A DNA stretch of 64,000 bases from an uncultured Dokdonia sp. (lineage in GTDB: Bacteria > Bacteroidota > Bacteroidia > Flavobacteriales > Flavobacteriaceae). The stretch covers positions 1 to 64,000 of the forward strand of contig NZ_CANLOB010000004.1 in assembly GCF_947492815.1 (NCBI RefSeq), in the 5' to 3' direction. Position numbers and translations under genes: made by a program. Below, in pieces: positions 1-8,339 of the stretch (positions within the stretch are counted from its first letter, which is position 1; each line of letters begins with the position of its first letter). The notes under the pieces are model-generated. The model was given only the letters and a program-made list of their open reading frames with translations. It did not search any database and was not told the DNA's origin.

Positions 1-99
1 ATGAACTCAGATGATTATTGGTTTAGAGTAAACTTTACAGAACCTGATGGACTAGGAACACAAAGAGAGTTTGTAGGTCACTTTACACTGAAAAGATAA
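1..99 (+). CDS. C-terminal end of a CDS cut by the window start (hypothetical)
   Basis: The frame is open to the first base and ends with TAA at 97-99, giving 32 residues with alternating aromatic and charged positions (DYWFRVNFTEPDG... and GHFTLKR at the end), as in the last strands of a beta-rich domain. The ATG at base 1 may be internal, so I treat it as the tail of a longer protein whose start lies outside the window. The family is not recognised. A strong hairpin follows 25 bp after the stop. Confidence 0.5.
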   Translation: MNSDDYWFRVNFTEPDGLGTQREFVGHFTLKR

Positions 100-124
100 A
101 ACACCAATAAAACTTATTGATATA

Positions 125-158
125 AAAAAGCTCCTAGTCTATACACTAGGAGCTTTTT
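125..158. terminator. Bidirectional rho-independent-type terminator
   Basis: A 14-bp perfect inverted repeat (AAAAAGCTCCTAGT with its complement) around a 6-base loop, with A-run and T-run ends on both strands. It lies between the convergent gene ending at 99 (+) and the one ending at 173 (-), so it can stop transcription from both. Confidence 0.85.
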
Positions 159-172
159 AGATTTTATTGTTA

Positions 173-1351
173 TTATAATTTACGACAAACTAATACTACT
201 TTTTTGTCATCTACTTGTGTAGTGAAAAATAAGTATATATCACCACCATCTTTGATTTTAAATTTCTTTCTAAGATCAATAACAGTTTCTTTAAAATTAC
301 GAGTAGTGATATGCGCTTTGGGAATAGTAAGTTCTTTTTTAAGTTGTTTATTATACGGAAGTATTCTCTCTATTTTAAAAGATCTTCCAGGAAACGGAAT
401 AGGCGTGTTACAGGTATACAACTGTGTGTGAATATGTAGTTTGTCTACTTGATACTGTTTACTAATCCAATTAAATCCTCCAGACTTTAACAAAGCACTA
501 TTAGGTTCGTATAAATAGTTTTTTGGAAGGTTGTAGTTGGCTTCTGCTGTAAAGACCTCTTCATAACTAAAAGAAGTCTGATCTATAGTATTTCCGATAA
601 TATTAGCAGTATGAATTATACAATTGTCTTTTACCTCTTGGTCAATACGCCAAAGTAGTTCTTTTACTTCATTTTTTACTGCGATAATATGGATTTCAGA
701 TACATTTTTAAGTTCTTTCAATCCAGCAGTAATATCAAGTAATGGCGCTGTTTTAATCCATAAACTTGTACATTTTGAAAGCAAGAGATCTATGTGTTCT
801 GGAACGTTAGGCAAACAGTCTTTAAGCATAAATACCTTGCCTTTAGCATCAGTGCGTCTTCCGGGATCAACATACATGGTATCATATTTTACAGCGCTAT
901 TAGCTAAAAAATCAATAGCATTTCCTATGATATGAGTTACATTAGAAACCGCTAGCGTATCTAAGTTTGCTTTCGCGAAAGCGGACAAAGAAGCATTCAT
1001 TTCAACATGTGTAACCTTGGAGGCTACTTTTGAAAAGTAATATGTATCTATGCCTAAACCGCCAGTTATATCTATTATAGTATCACTTTTTAGTAGACTG
1101 GCTTTGTACTTTGCAGTACGTTCAGAAGATGTTTGTTCTAAGTTTATTTTTGGAGGAAAAAGGATACCTTCAGTGGCATGCCAAAGCGGCAGTTTGTTTT
1201 TTACACGGCGTTTACCATCTAATTGCTGTGCTAATTCCTGTGGTGTAATATCTTGAAAAGGACTTCCTTTTAAAATAAATTGGGCAATAGGAGTATGCGC
1301 ATGCGCTGCCAAATATTCTTGAACATCAGATCGTAATAAGGCTACATTCAT
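173..1351 (-). CDS. Class I SAM-dependent methyltransferase, PG1098/THUMP-like type
   Basis: This 392-aa protein matches the Bacteroidota family with an N-terminal ferredoxin-like PG1098 domain, a central Rossmann methyltransferase domain and a C-terminal THUMP-like domain. Motif I is DITGGLGID at residues 94-102, followed by the acidic residue at the end of strand 2 (VEMN, about 116-119) and the segment YVDPGRR at 160-166, which resembles the catalytic or substrate loop of nucleic-acid methyltransferases. The THUMP-like C-terminus suggests an RNA substrate, but the target is not known from sequence. Its ATG overlaps the stop of the upstream permease gene (TAATG), so the two are co-transcribed and probably translationally coupled. 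One copy of the CGCTTTCGCG-type palindrome is inside the frame at 969-982. Confidence 0.8.
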   Translation of the reverse strand: MNVALLRSDVQEYLAAHAHTPIAQFILKGSPFQDITPQELAQQLDGKRRVKNKLPLWHATEGILFPPKINLEQTSSERTAKYKASLLKSDTIIDITGGLGIDTYYFSKVASKVTHVEMNASLSAFAKANLDTLAVSNVTHIIGNAIDFLANSAVKYDTMYVDPGRRTDAKGKVFMLKDCLPNVPEHIDLLLSKCTSLWIKTAPLLDITAGLKELKNVSEIHIIAVKNEVKELLWRIDQEVKDNCIIHTANIIGNTIDQTSFSYEEVFTAEANYNLPKNYLYEPNSALLKSGGFNWISKQYQVDKLHIHTQLYTCNTPIPFPGRSFKIERILPYNKQLKKELTIPKAHITTRNFKETVIDLRKKFKIKDGGDIYLFFTTQVDDKKVVLVCRKL

Positions 1352-2439
1352 TATAAGTCTTTCGTAAGCTTTTGTACAATTTTTATGTCAGGAATAAACT
1401 CCTTTGCAATCACCTTTAGTGCTGTATATACAGGAATAGCCACAATCATTCCTACTACTCCAAATAAGAGCCCCGCAATGATGATAATTAAAAAAATCTC
1501 TAATGGATGTGACTTTACACTGTTGCTAAATATAAAAGGCTGACTAATAAAATTATCAATAAGTTGCGCGACAAGATAACATACCATTACTTTAATAGTC
1601 GTAGGAAGTATAACGGTTTGAAAATCTGCTCCCAAATTACTAGACATAGATAACACCATCATGATTACACTACCTATGAGTGGTCCTACATAGGGAATTA
1701 AATTTAGTAAAGCACATAGGAAAGCAATGACAATAGCATTTTCAATATTAAATACGAGTAAGATAATTGTATAAAGTACAAATAGCACTAAAATTTGTAA
1801 TAATAACCCCAAGAAATAACGAGATAATAAGTCTTTGATTTTATTGAAAGATTGCGTAGCACGATATTCATTTTGATCTTTTACAAATGTCATAATTCCT
1901 TGATGGAGTAGGGCACTATCTTTTAAGAAAAAAAAGGTGATAAAAATAACTGAAAACAATCCTATACTTAATGATCCTAAAGCCCCTAAAACACTATTTA
2001 GTAAATTGGGGATAGCTCCAAAACTAAATGTAGAGCCAAGATCCATGCTTTCTAATGTTTTGAATAAATCGATGTCTCTGTCTGAAAAATAGGTGTTAAC
2101 TTGATTAAATAAAGATGATAAATCATTTTTTAGGCTGTCTAAATTTAATAGTGATAAGTTTTGACCTTGTTCAGCTATAAGCGGAATAAACATCGCCATA
2201 ATACCAAATAATACTCCAAAAATAATCAACATTGTAAACCCAACGGCAAGTCCATTTTTAAATTTTAGACGTTTTCGTAAAAAGCGTATTATAGGTCTAC
2301 CTATAAGTGAGATGACTGCTGCTATAACTATGTATGTCAATACACTACGTATGGCATATAAGAAGTATAACAATAAAAGGATACCTGCTAAAATACCAAT
2401 AGCCCGTAAGATTCCGTAAGTAATTGTATTTGATTTCAT
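1351..2439 (-). CDS. AI-2E family transporter (PerM-like membrane protein)
   Basis: This 362-aa integral membrane protein has about eight hydrophobic segments: a pair at the N-terminus (residues 10-70), a long soluble linker (about 95-140) and a dense C-terminal cluster. The pattern and the conserved LNLIPYVGPLIG segment identify the AI-2E/PerM family. Members are proposed exporters (for example of autoinducer-2 or in Na+/H+ exchange), but the substrate cannot be read from sequence. It lies directly upstream of the methyltransferase gene and shares its stop/start region. Confidence 0.85.
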   Translation of the reverse strand: MKSNTITYGILRAIGILAGILLLLYFLYAIRSVLTYIVIAAVISLIGRPIIRFLRKRLKFKNGLAVGFTMLIIFGVLFGIMAMFIPLIAEQGQNLSLLNLDSLKNDLSSLFNQVNTYFSDRDIDLFKTLESMDLGSTFSFGAIPNLLNSVLGALGSLSIGLFSVIFITFFFLKDSALLHQGIMTFVKDQNEYRATQSFNKIKDLLSRYFLGLLLQILVLFVLYTIILLVFNIENAIVIAFLCALLNLIPYVGPLIGSVIMMVLSMSSNLGADFQTVILPTTIKVMVCYLVAQLIDNFISQPFIFSNSVKSHPLEIFLIIIIAGLLFGVVGMIVAIPVYTALKVIAKEFIPDIKIVQKLTKDL

Positions 2440-2644
2440 TTCTATAAATATAGCAATTTGATTGATGTTATGAAGGTTTGACGTATCCTAGATTGATTTG
2501 TTACGATATGAATTTTCAATTGGTCACATATAATTTTAAATATAGATGCAATACAAACCAATTAGAAGGCTTGTTTTATTTATTTCGTATTGGTACTGAC
2601 ATAGGATTTAATATCCTCAAACATATCTTCTAGGTGGTTTATTA
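2440..2644. other. Intergenic region between two leftward transcription units
   Basis: No recognisable gene. It should hold the promoter of the AI-2E transporter gene. One short rightward frame (2509-2637, 42 codons) has no recognisable motif and is probably chance. Confidence 0.4.
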
Positions 2645-3148
2645 TTATGATCGTAATGCATATAATGCAATGGCAGTTGCTTGGGCTACATTCATACTGC
2701 TATTATCTCCATACATAGGAATGTGAAGTGTATGATGTACCTTTTCTAAAACTGTAGCTGATACACCATAATTTTCATCACCTATTATAAGTGCAATTTT
2801 ATGGAGTTTTGAAGTGTCAAATTGCTTTATATCAATACTTTTAGCAGTAATTTCAAGTGCAATACTCGTATAGGATGCTGTATGCAGTTTTTCAAGAGTA
2901 ATTGCTAAGTTTTCGCTTTCGCGAAAGCGCACCATACGTTGTGTGTTTCTTGCAGTTTTTTTAAGTCGGTTGCTATTGATATCTATCGCTACGCCAGAAA
3001 AAATAATTTCTGATACTTGAAAAGCATCGCAAAGTCTAAAAATAGCACCGATATTGGCAGGTCCTTTTAGATGATCACAAATAAGTATAATCTCTGTTGC
3101 TACTACCTTAGTTGTATGATTATCGTGTGTAAGTTGATCGTTACCCAT
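2645..3148 (-). CDS. TrmH/SpoU-family RNA 2'-O-methyltransferase
   Basis: This 167-aa protein has the SPOUT (trefoil-knot) signature: motif 1 near residues 29-38 (GPANIGAIFR, with the conserved N), motif 2 IALIIGDENYGVS and motif 3 IPMYGDNSSMNVAQATAIALY at the C-terminus. Such enzymes methylate the ribose of tRNA or rRNA with SAM. The length fits a minimal single-domain member such as TrmL, but the target nucleotide is not predictable. Its start overlaps the end of the upstream zinc-ribbon gene by 8 bp, so both belong to one operon. A palindrome repeat is read in frame at 2914-2929 as RFRES. Confidence 0.88.
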   Translation of the reverse strand: MGNDQLTHDNHTTKVVATEIILICDHLKGPANIGAIFRLCDAFQVSEIIFSGVAIDINSNRLKKTARNTQRMVRFRESENLAITLEKLHTASYTSIALEITAKSIDIKQFDTSKLHKIALIIGDENYGVSATVLEKVHHTLHIPMYGDNSSMNVAQATAIALYALRS

Positions 3149-3494
3149 CAGAAACCATCACTTTATTGAAAGCACTTGCTTTTTTATCTTCTGCTTTCCA
3201 AGCTATAAATGGAATTCCAAAAACTGCTGGAACAGCAAACACAATGATGATTAAAGGTAAAGAGAACGTAATTATAAAAGTGATTACAATACCTATAAGA
3301 CTGCCTATAATTAATAGCCACTTATTAGGCTTTGCGTGTACTCTATTGATGCGTCGTTTTACGACCGTTCCACAATTTTTACAACGTTCATTAATTTCAT
3401 TTCCGCGTTCTTTTTGAAGTTCAAAACGATCTTTTGCTTTTGTTTTAAAACTATTTTCTTCTTGACACGAACTACAATAAAAATATAATTTCAT
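3141..3494 (-). CDS. Small zinc-ribbon membrane protein
   Basis: This 117-aa protein has two CxxC pairs (C7/C10 and C38/C41) that would form an N-terminal cytoplasmic zinc ribbon, followed by two closely spaced hydrophobic segments (about 58-78 and 79-99) and a short charged tail. I do not recognise a named function. It is the middle gene of a three-gene leftward operon: 2 bp downstream of the DUF4159 gene and overlapping the RNA methyltransferase gene by 8 bp. Confidence 0.7.
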   Translation of the reverse strand: MKLYFYCSSCQEENSFKTKAKDRFELQKERGNEINERCKNCGTVVKRRINRVHAKPNKWLLIIGSLIGIVITFIITFSLPLIIIVFAVPAVFGIPFIAWKAEDKKASAFNKVMVSDG

Positions 3495-3496
3495 CT

Positions 3497-4141
3497 TTAA
3501 TTTTCAAAAGCATATTTAACAATATTAGCTCCCATTTGAAGTGCCTTTTGCCTTACAGATTCTGGATCATTATGAACTTCTGTATCTTCCCAACCATCAC
3601 CTAAATCACTTTCTGTTGTGAATAAGACCACTAATCTATTATCTGAATATAAACCTAGTGCTTGAGGACGCTTACCGTCATGTTCATGTATTTTTGGTAA
3701 TCCTTGTGGAAATTTAAATGCAGTACTAAAGATAGGGTGTGAGGCAGGAAGCTCTACTAACTCTTGATTTGGAAATATTTTTTTCAGTTCCTTAGGTAAG
3801 TACTCAGACATTCCATAATTATCATCTATATGTAAGAAGCCACCACTTTGTAAATAGTTACGTAAATTTTCAACTTCTTCATCTGAAAAAAAGACGTTAC
3901 CATGACCAGTCATATGAATTAGTGGATATTGAAATACATCAATACTACCAGGATCTACAGTATCTGGTTTATCATTCATAGCAGTATTAATATTCTCATT
4001 ACAAAAAGCAATCAGATTGGGTAGGGAAGTGGGATTAGAATACCAATCGCCGCCTCCTTTGTATTTTAAAACTGCAAGATTTTGAGCTTCTGTTATGGAG
4101 AAAGCAAAACACAGCATTAGAAATAATAAGAAATTCCTCAT
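3497..4141 (-). CDS. Secreted DUF4159 family protein
   Basis: A signal peptide (MRNFLLFLMLCFAFSITEAQ) is followed by a DUF4159 domain with the typical segments YKGGGDWYSNPTSLPNL, HMTGHGNVFFSDEEVENLR and GGFLHIDDNYG. The fold resembles glutamine-amidotransferase-like or vWA-neighbour domains seen near MoxR/BatA loci, but no activity is established. I use the ATG at 4141 because it gives a clean signal peptide; a GTG five codons upstream (4156) is possible. It is the first gene of the operon with the zinc-ribbon protein and the RNA methyltransferase. Confidence 0.85.
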   Translation of the reverse strand: MRNFLLFLMLCFAFSITEAQNLAVLKYKGGGDWYSNPTSLPNLIAFCNENINTAMNDKPDTVDPGSIDVFQYPLIHMTGHGNVFFSDEEVENLRNYLQSGGFLHIDDNYGMSEYLPKELKKIFPNQELVELPASHPIFSTAFKFPQGLPKIHEHDGKRPQALGLYSDNRLVVLFTTESDLGDGWEDTEVHNDPESVRQKALQMGANIVKYAFEN

Positions 4142-4208
4142 AGAACATATTTTCACTACTAAAATAGAAATTAGATTTTGATTAATTTAAAATAATACGA
4201 TTTTTAGT

Positions 4209-4359
4209 ACCCGTTGTGTATTTTGAATAGATTTCTTGATTTTCCCCCTCCCTGAAGGGTGAATCGAAGAAATCTTCATTACTTCCTTTAGGATTTGAGG
4301 TAAATAATGAAGATTGATAGGACAATATACTAGTTATTTTATCAAAACACACAACGGGT
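4209..4359. repeat. MITE-like structured element, copy 1 (partner at 47400-47548)
   Basis: A 151-bp element begins ACCCGTTGTGT and ends with its exact reverse complement. Inside are two further inverted repeats: one around GATTTCTTGATT...AATCGAAGAAATC (4230-4273) and one around TCTTCATTA...TAATGAAGA (4272-4313). A closely similar copy lies 43 kb away. The 11-bp direct repeat TAATACGATTT occurs on either side (4193-4203 and 4373-4383), although not flush with the ends. No reading frame is present. Confidence 0.8.
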
Positions 4360-4389
4360 TTTTAGAATATTTTAATACGATTTATAATG

Positions 4390-4501
4390 TATATACTTTA
4401 TCGTTTAGTTCCCTTTAAGGTTATGAATCTCACAAGTACGCTTTATCGCTTTGCTCTCCCGTTGGTCGTGAACCTCACAAGTTCGGTTTCGCGAAAGCGT
4501 A
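4390..4501. repeat. Long composite palindrome repeat, tandem partial plus full unit
   Basis: From 4437 to 4501 there is a full long-form repeat: left end TACGCTTTATCGCTTTGC, middle CTCCCGTTGGTCGTGAAC, right end TTTCGCGAAAGCGTA. A decayed first unit (4390-4436, sharing TTATCG, GGTTATGAATCTCACAAG) sits directly in front. Related copies are listed at 9784, 28858, 35437, 46495, 54331 and 57284. Confidence 0.8.
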
Positions 4502-4576
4502 CTCAGAAAACCTTCAAAACCGAAATACATAATATTTTACTATATTTACAACACCCAAATTATAAGTACCTACATT

Positions 4577-4951
4577 ATGAAAAAAGTTATATTAGTAGTC
4601 ATAGGCTGTCTAGCGTATGTTTCTGTTCAAGCACAAAGTGTTGCTTCTGCTGAGCAAGTAAAAAAAGTAATCGATACACAAATTCAAACAATTACATCCA
4701 AAGTTGAATTCTCTGACACACAGAAAGAGTTCTTAAATACATATGTTTCGTACACTGTAAAATCTAAGACAAGAGGATTTCAGGAAGAAGCATTGGTAGT
4801 GGAACTTAAAGATGTAAATATGGATACATTTTTTACAGAAGAGCAACGTACAGTTATTCGAGAGACACTTGCAAGTGTTTTAAATAATAATGTATCATTC
4901 AAAACGCCAAGCAATACATTAAGTACTGGAAATCCTAAATCACAGTTTTAA
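4577..4951 (+). CDS. Small secreted hypothetical protein
   Basis: This 124-aa protein starts with a clear signal peptide (MKKVILVVIGCLAYVSVQAQ) and continues as a mostly helical soluble domain with no cysteines and a polar tail. I do not recognise the family. The position of an ATG directly before the signal peptide decides the start. It stands alone: repeats lie upstream and a perfect 25-bp inverted repeat follows 10 bp after the stop. Confidence 0.65.
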   Translation: MKKVILVVIGCLAYVSVQAQSVASAEQVKKVIDTQIQTITSKVEFSDTQKEFLNTYVSYTVKSKTRGFQEEALVVELKDVNMDTFFTEEQRTVIRETLASVLNNNVSFKTPSNTLSTGNPKSQF

Positions 4952-4961
4952 ATAAAAAATA

Positions 4962-5013
4962 TTCTTACAAACAAAAATACCTGACAACTGTCAGGTATTT
5001 TTGTTTGTAAGAA
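4962..5013. terminator. Perfect 25-bp inverted repeat, probable terminator
   Basis: Arms 4962-4986 and 4989-5013 are exact reverse complements with almost no spacer (core CCTGACAACTGTCAGG, flanked by A-run and T-run). It lies between two rightward genes, 10 bp after the first stop. The arms are unusually long for a simple terminator. Confidence 0.75.
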
Positions 5014-5057
5014 CGTAAGGCATTTATAATTCTTAAGACTCATCTTAAAAAAGAACT

Positions 5058-5783
5058 ATGATGCGTACTTCTCACAAACTCTTACTGCTCTTTACCCTTT
5101 TACTTCAAACTGCTTTATACGCTCAGAATATGCCTACTGTGATAGAATTATTTACATCACAAGGCTGCAGTAGTTGCCCTCCAGCAGACGCGTTATTAGA
5201 AGAAATCAAAAATGAATACGGAGACAATGTCATCGCACTTTCATACCATGTAGATTATTGGGATTATATAGGCTGGAAAGATCCCTTTGCAACCAAAGGA
5301 TTTACACAAAAACAATATGCCTATGCAGAAAAATTTAGATCTCGTAGTGTATATACACCACAAGCAGTGATTAATGGACGTTCACATTACACAGGCTCTG
5401 ATAAATCTGCTATTTACAAGGTACTCAATAGTGATCATAAAATAGCAAAACCTGTGTCGTTAACTATTTCTAAAACGACATTACAAGGAAATCTAATTGC
5501 TATAGATTATACTGTTGCAGATACAAATACTGCAAATGAACTCACTTTTGCAATTACAATACGTGAAAAAGTAACTCAAGTAAAACGAGGCGAAAACAGA
5601 AATAGAACATTAAAAAACACACATATTGTAGTAGCAGAGCAAACACTGAATCGTTATGCTACCAATGGTAAACTTTTATTACAATTACCTGATTGGATAA
5701 AAGAGAAAGACCAACTATCTATTGTTGCTTATGCCACAAAAGCTAATGTTGGTATTATAGATGCTGTAACCACTACGTTATAA
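5058..5783 (+). CDS. Secreted DUF1223 (thioredoxin-like) protein
   Basis: This 241-aa protein has an N-terminal signal peptide (about residues 1-22) and the DUF1223 signature VIELFTSQGCSSCPPADALL, with C37 and C40 in a CxxC arrangement as in thioredoxin folds. It also has the conserved HVDYWDYIGWKDPFA and YTPQAVINGR segments. The cysteine pair and periplasmic location suggest a redox role; the substrate is unknown. Two adjacent ATG codons begin the gene and either may be used. It is convergent with the YceI gene, with 2 bp between the stops. Confidence 0.88.
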   Translation: MMRTSHKLLLLFTLLLQTALYAQNMPTVIELFTSQGCSSCPPADALLEEIKNEYGDNVIALSYHVDYWDYIGWKDPFATKGFTQKQYAYAEKFRSRSVYTPQAVINGRSHYTGSDKSAIYKVLNSDHKIAKPVSLTISKTTLQGNLIAIDYTVADTNTANELTFAITIREKVTQVKRGENRNRTLKNTHIVVAEQTLNRYATNGKLLLQLPDWIKEKDQLSIVAYATKANVGIIDAVTTTL

Positions 5784-5785
5784 GG

Positions 5786-6298
5786 TTATTTTGTGTATGG
5801 AAGGACAATTTTGATACTGACATTATTACGTGATTGCTCATCATACACTTTGATATTGTAATCATGTGTATTTATATGCGCAGTTCCAATTAGGTTATTT
5901 TCTTGTATGGTAAAATTCCAAATACAATTTTGAGTGATTCCTTTAATGGTAAGTTGTCCGCTTACGCGAAAACCACTATTGGTAGATGCTATTCGGTTGC
6001 TTTTAAAATACAGAAGAGGATGTGCTTTCGCCGAAAAATACTTCTTACTTCGTAAATGTCTATCACGAAACCAATTATCAGTATCCAACGTTTCTGTGGC
6101 TGCAGATCCAGATATCACAGCAGCCTCAATGGTATTTAAATCAATAGCACCAGTAAACTTAAAATCACTTAATTCTCCTTCTACATCTTGATCAGGAAAA
6201 GTGAAATAGATTTTTGTTTGATCTTCCTGAATCGTAATTTTTTGTGCGGCACTAGCTACAGAAAATAGAAAGGCAAAAGAAAGAAGAAGTAATTTCAT
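5786..6298 (-). CDS. YceI-family periplasmic protein
   Basis: The protein has a signal peptide and one YceI lipocalin-like barrel domain, with the typical LSDFKFTGAIDLNTIEAAVISG strand region, LRSKKYFSAKAHPLLYFKS and LTIKGITQN. YceI proteins bind isoprenoid-like lipids in the periplasm; a specific ligand is not evident here. I choose the ATG at 6298 (MKLLLLSFAFLF...) because it begins the signal peptide; an ATG three codons upstream (6307) is also possible. A second, more distant YceI gene lies at 36962. Confidence 0.88.
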   Translation of the reverse strand: MKLLLLSFAFLFSVASAAQKITIQEDQTKIYFTFPDQDVEGELSDFKFTGAIDLNTIEAAVISGSAATETLDTDNWFRDRHLRSKKYFSAKAHPLLYFKSNRIASTNSGFRVSGQLTIKGITQNCIWNFTIQENNLIGTAHINTHDYNIKVYDEQSRNNVSIKIVLPYTK

Positions 6299-6365
6299 AT
6301 GAGTCATACTATTATTGAAATGATAAATGTACTACATTAGAGGGGTGAAATCATAATATTTAAAA

Positions 6366-6767
6366 ATGAAAAAAATCTTTACGCTACTTTTTATCACAGT
6401 CATGATCTCTAGCTGTTCTAATCAAACCAATACAACTTCTATGCCTATTCCTGGTGACTTCGCACATACGGTTTATTTCTGGCTTAATAATCCAACAAAT
6501 ACAGAAGAAAGAAAAGCATTTGAAGCTTCATTAACCAATTTTATAAACCAATCTCCTTATATCACTACAAAACATATAGGTGTTCCAGCGGCTACAGACA
6601 GAGATGTTATTGATAATAGTTACACGTATAGTTTATTGCTCACATTTAAAGATAAGGCTGCACAAGATCAATATCAAGATGAACCTGCACACAAACAATT
6701 TATAGCAGAATCTTCCCATTTATGGTCTAAAGTATTGGTATATGATAGTGAAAATATGCTAGAATAA
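6366..6767 (+). CDS. Dabb-domain lipoprotein
   Basis: This 133-aa protein begins with a lipoprotein signal (lipobox ISSC, lipidated C17). The remainder matches the dimeric alpha-beta barrel (Dabb, stress-responsive A/B barrel) family: FAHTVYFWLNNPTNTEERKAFE, then a YSLLLTFKDKAAQDQYQ strand-helix and a final VLVYDSE strand. Dabb proteins usually act as small dimeric enzymes or binding proteins; an exported lipidated version suggests an envelope location. The next gene starts 9 bp after its stop, so they are likely one operon. Confidence 0.82.
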   Translation: MKKIFTLLFITVMISSCSNQTNTTSMPIPGDFAHTVYFWLNNPTNTEERKAFEASLTNFINQSPYITTKHIGVPAATDRDVIDNSYTYSLLLTFKDKAAQDQYQDEPAHKQFIAESSHLWSKVLVYDSENMLE

Positions 6768-6776
6768 TGTTGCTCA

Positions 6777-8102
6777 ATGGATAAGCATACTCCAGCATAT
6801 ATTAAACAGTATCGTTATCAAAGCTGGCAAATAGAAATGCTTATTGCTGGAGGTATTTTATATGGTCTTTTTACAAGTGATAAAATACTACAAGCCTTTT
6901 TTGTAGATAATTACGCAATAACAGATCTAACTACCAATAAGATTATTTTACTCTTTGGCTCATTTACCATTACTAAGATTTTATTGATAGGATTTGCTGC
7001 AAATTTATTTCTCAGAGCTGTATGGTTAGGGTATTTAGGCATTTCCTTTTGGTTTCCCGATGATATTAATTATGACCGTCTTATTGGAACAAAAAATTAT
7101 AAAGAAACATTAAAGACAAAACCCACAGCATCAGAACGTTTATTAACTCTTGAAAAATGGTGTAATCTCAGCTTTTCATTTGCTGTTTTACTAGGGTTTT
7201 TATCCATTAGTTTATTTATTACGGTTTCTGTAATTATATGGACATTAAGTCTGTTTTCAGATGATTATTCCTTCATTGATACGCCTACATTTATTTATAT
7301 ACTTTCATTTGTACTGATTCTTATTCAAATAGGTGTATTGGATAATTTTTTATTACGAAAAAAGAATGATAAATATCTATTCGTAACAAAAATTAAGAAA
7401 ATCATTATACGCTTCTTTTCTATTATTACGCTATCTTATTTTATACAAAGAGAGTTTCTGGTATTACGTACCAATACAAATAAATGGCTTCTTAGTAGTT
7501 TTATTATTGGTTATCTTTCTATAGCTATTATTGCTGCTGCTAGCTCTATTGGGAGCTTTTATAATAGTGATGGAGCTTTTAACTTTTCCCTTTTTGATGA
7601 TAGAGAAATGTATCATGTAGTGGCAGCTCCTAAAACCGCTTATGATAATTATACGAGTAATCTATCTAGTGGCGATAAGATATTATGGGGAGCTATTCAA
7701 AGTGAACTCATTACAGATGATTATCTTAAGCTATTTGTAGTATCCTGGAATGATTTTGATAATTATTTAAAAGATCGTTATGCACATTACGATGTAAAAC
7801 AAAAGTATCCTTCATTACCGACTACAAAAGCTGTAGATTCTTTCGAATTAGTCAATGCGGCTAATTGGCAAAAATCTATGCGTGATTTATTTAAAGTCAA
7901 AATTGATACGGTGACCATCCCTGATCTCGAATGGGCTAGGTATAAACATCCAATAACAAAAGAAGAAGGATATATCACATATATTGATATTTCAGGGCTT
8001 CCAAATCAAAAACATGATTTAGAACTTATTATACGTCAAAAGTTTAATAATAATTTTGAACGTGACTGGCAGTGGTTTGATCTCTCTTTTTGGAAACAAT
8101 AA
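6777..8102 (+). CDS. Multi-pass membrane protein, unknown function
   Basis: This 441-aa protein has about six hydrophobic segments (roughly residues 20-45, 58-85, 130-160, 170-190, 205-222 and 240-262), then a soluble C-terminal region of about 180 residues. I do not recognise the family. It starts 9 bp after the Dabb lipoprotein gene and is followed 9 bp later by a small membrane protein gene, suggesting a three-gene operon for an envelope function. Confidence 0.7.
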   Translation: MDKHTPAYIKQYRYQSWQIEMLIAGGILYGLFTSDKILQAFFVDNYAITDLTTNKIILLFGSFTITKILLIGFAANLFLRAVWLGYLGISFWFPDDINYDRLIGTKNYKETLKTKPTASERLLTLEKWCNLSFSFAVLLGFLSISLFITVSVIIWTLSLFSDDYSFIDTPTFIYILSFVLILIQIGVLDNFLLRKKNDKYLFVTKIKKIIIRFFSIITLSYFIQREFLVLRTNTNKWLLSSFIIGYLSIAIIAAASSIGSFYNSDGAFNFSLFDDREMYHVVAAPKTAYDNYTSNLSSGDKILWGAIQSELITDDYLKLFVVSWNDFDNYLKDRYAHYDVKQKYPSLPTTKAVDSFELVNAANWQKSMRDLFKVKIDTVTIPDLEWARYKHPITKEEGYITYIDISGLPNQKHDLELIIRQKFNNNFERDWQWFDLSFWKQ

Positions 8103-8111
8103 CCCTATAGT

Positions 8112-8339
8112 ATGGAAAAGAAGCGACTTAAAAAACAATGGTGTTTGTATGGAAGCGTAGGTGCTTTGTTTTTGGGAAGCGGACTTTCATTAATTTCTGA
8201 AGCAGGGCATTGGAAACACCAAGGTACTAATATATTGTATTGGGTAGGAGGAGGGATACTAGGTTTAGCACTTGCTATAAGTGGTGTCGTATTTTTAATT
8301 AATGCAGGGATTCTTAAAGAACGTATTCGAAAGTTATAA
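8112..8339 (+). CDS. Small two-helix membrane protein
   Basis: This 75-aa protein has a basic N-terminus (MEKKRLKKQW) and two hydrophobic segments (about 12-30 and 40-64) with several glycines, leaving both termini positively charged and probably cytoplasmic. No known family is recognised. It is the last gene of the preceding operon, and its stop overlaps the end of the convergent MFS gene by 6 bp, so no terminator fits between them. Confidence 0.65.
   Translation: MEKKRLKKQWCLYGSVGALFLGSGLSLISEAGHWKHQGTNILYWVGGGILGLALAISGVVFLINAGILKERIRKL

Noticed and set aside
2509..2637. 42-codon rightward frame between the AI-2E and RNA methyltransferase genes
   Set aside because: No motif, no promoter or ribosome site and no recognisable relative; length is within chance for AT-rich DNA.
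4387..4653. 88-codon frame through the long composite repeat
   Set aside because: It is read-through of the repeat into the start of the real secreted-protein gene in another frame.
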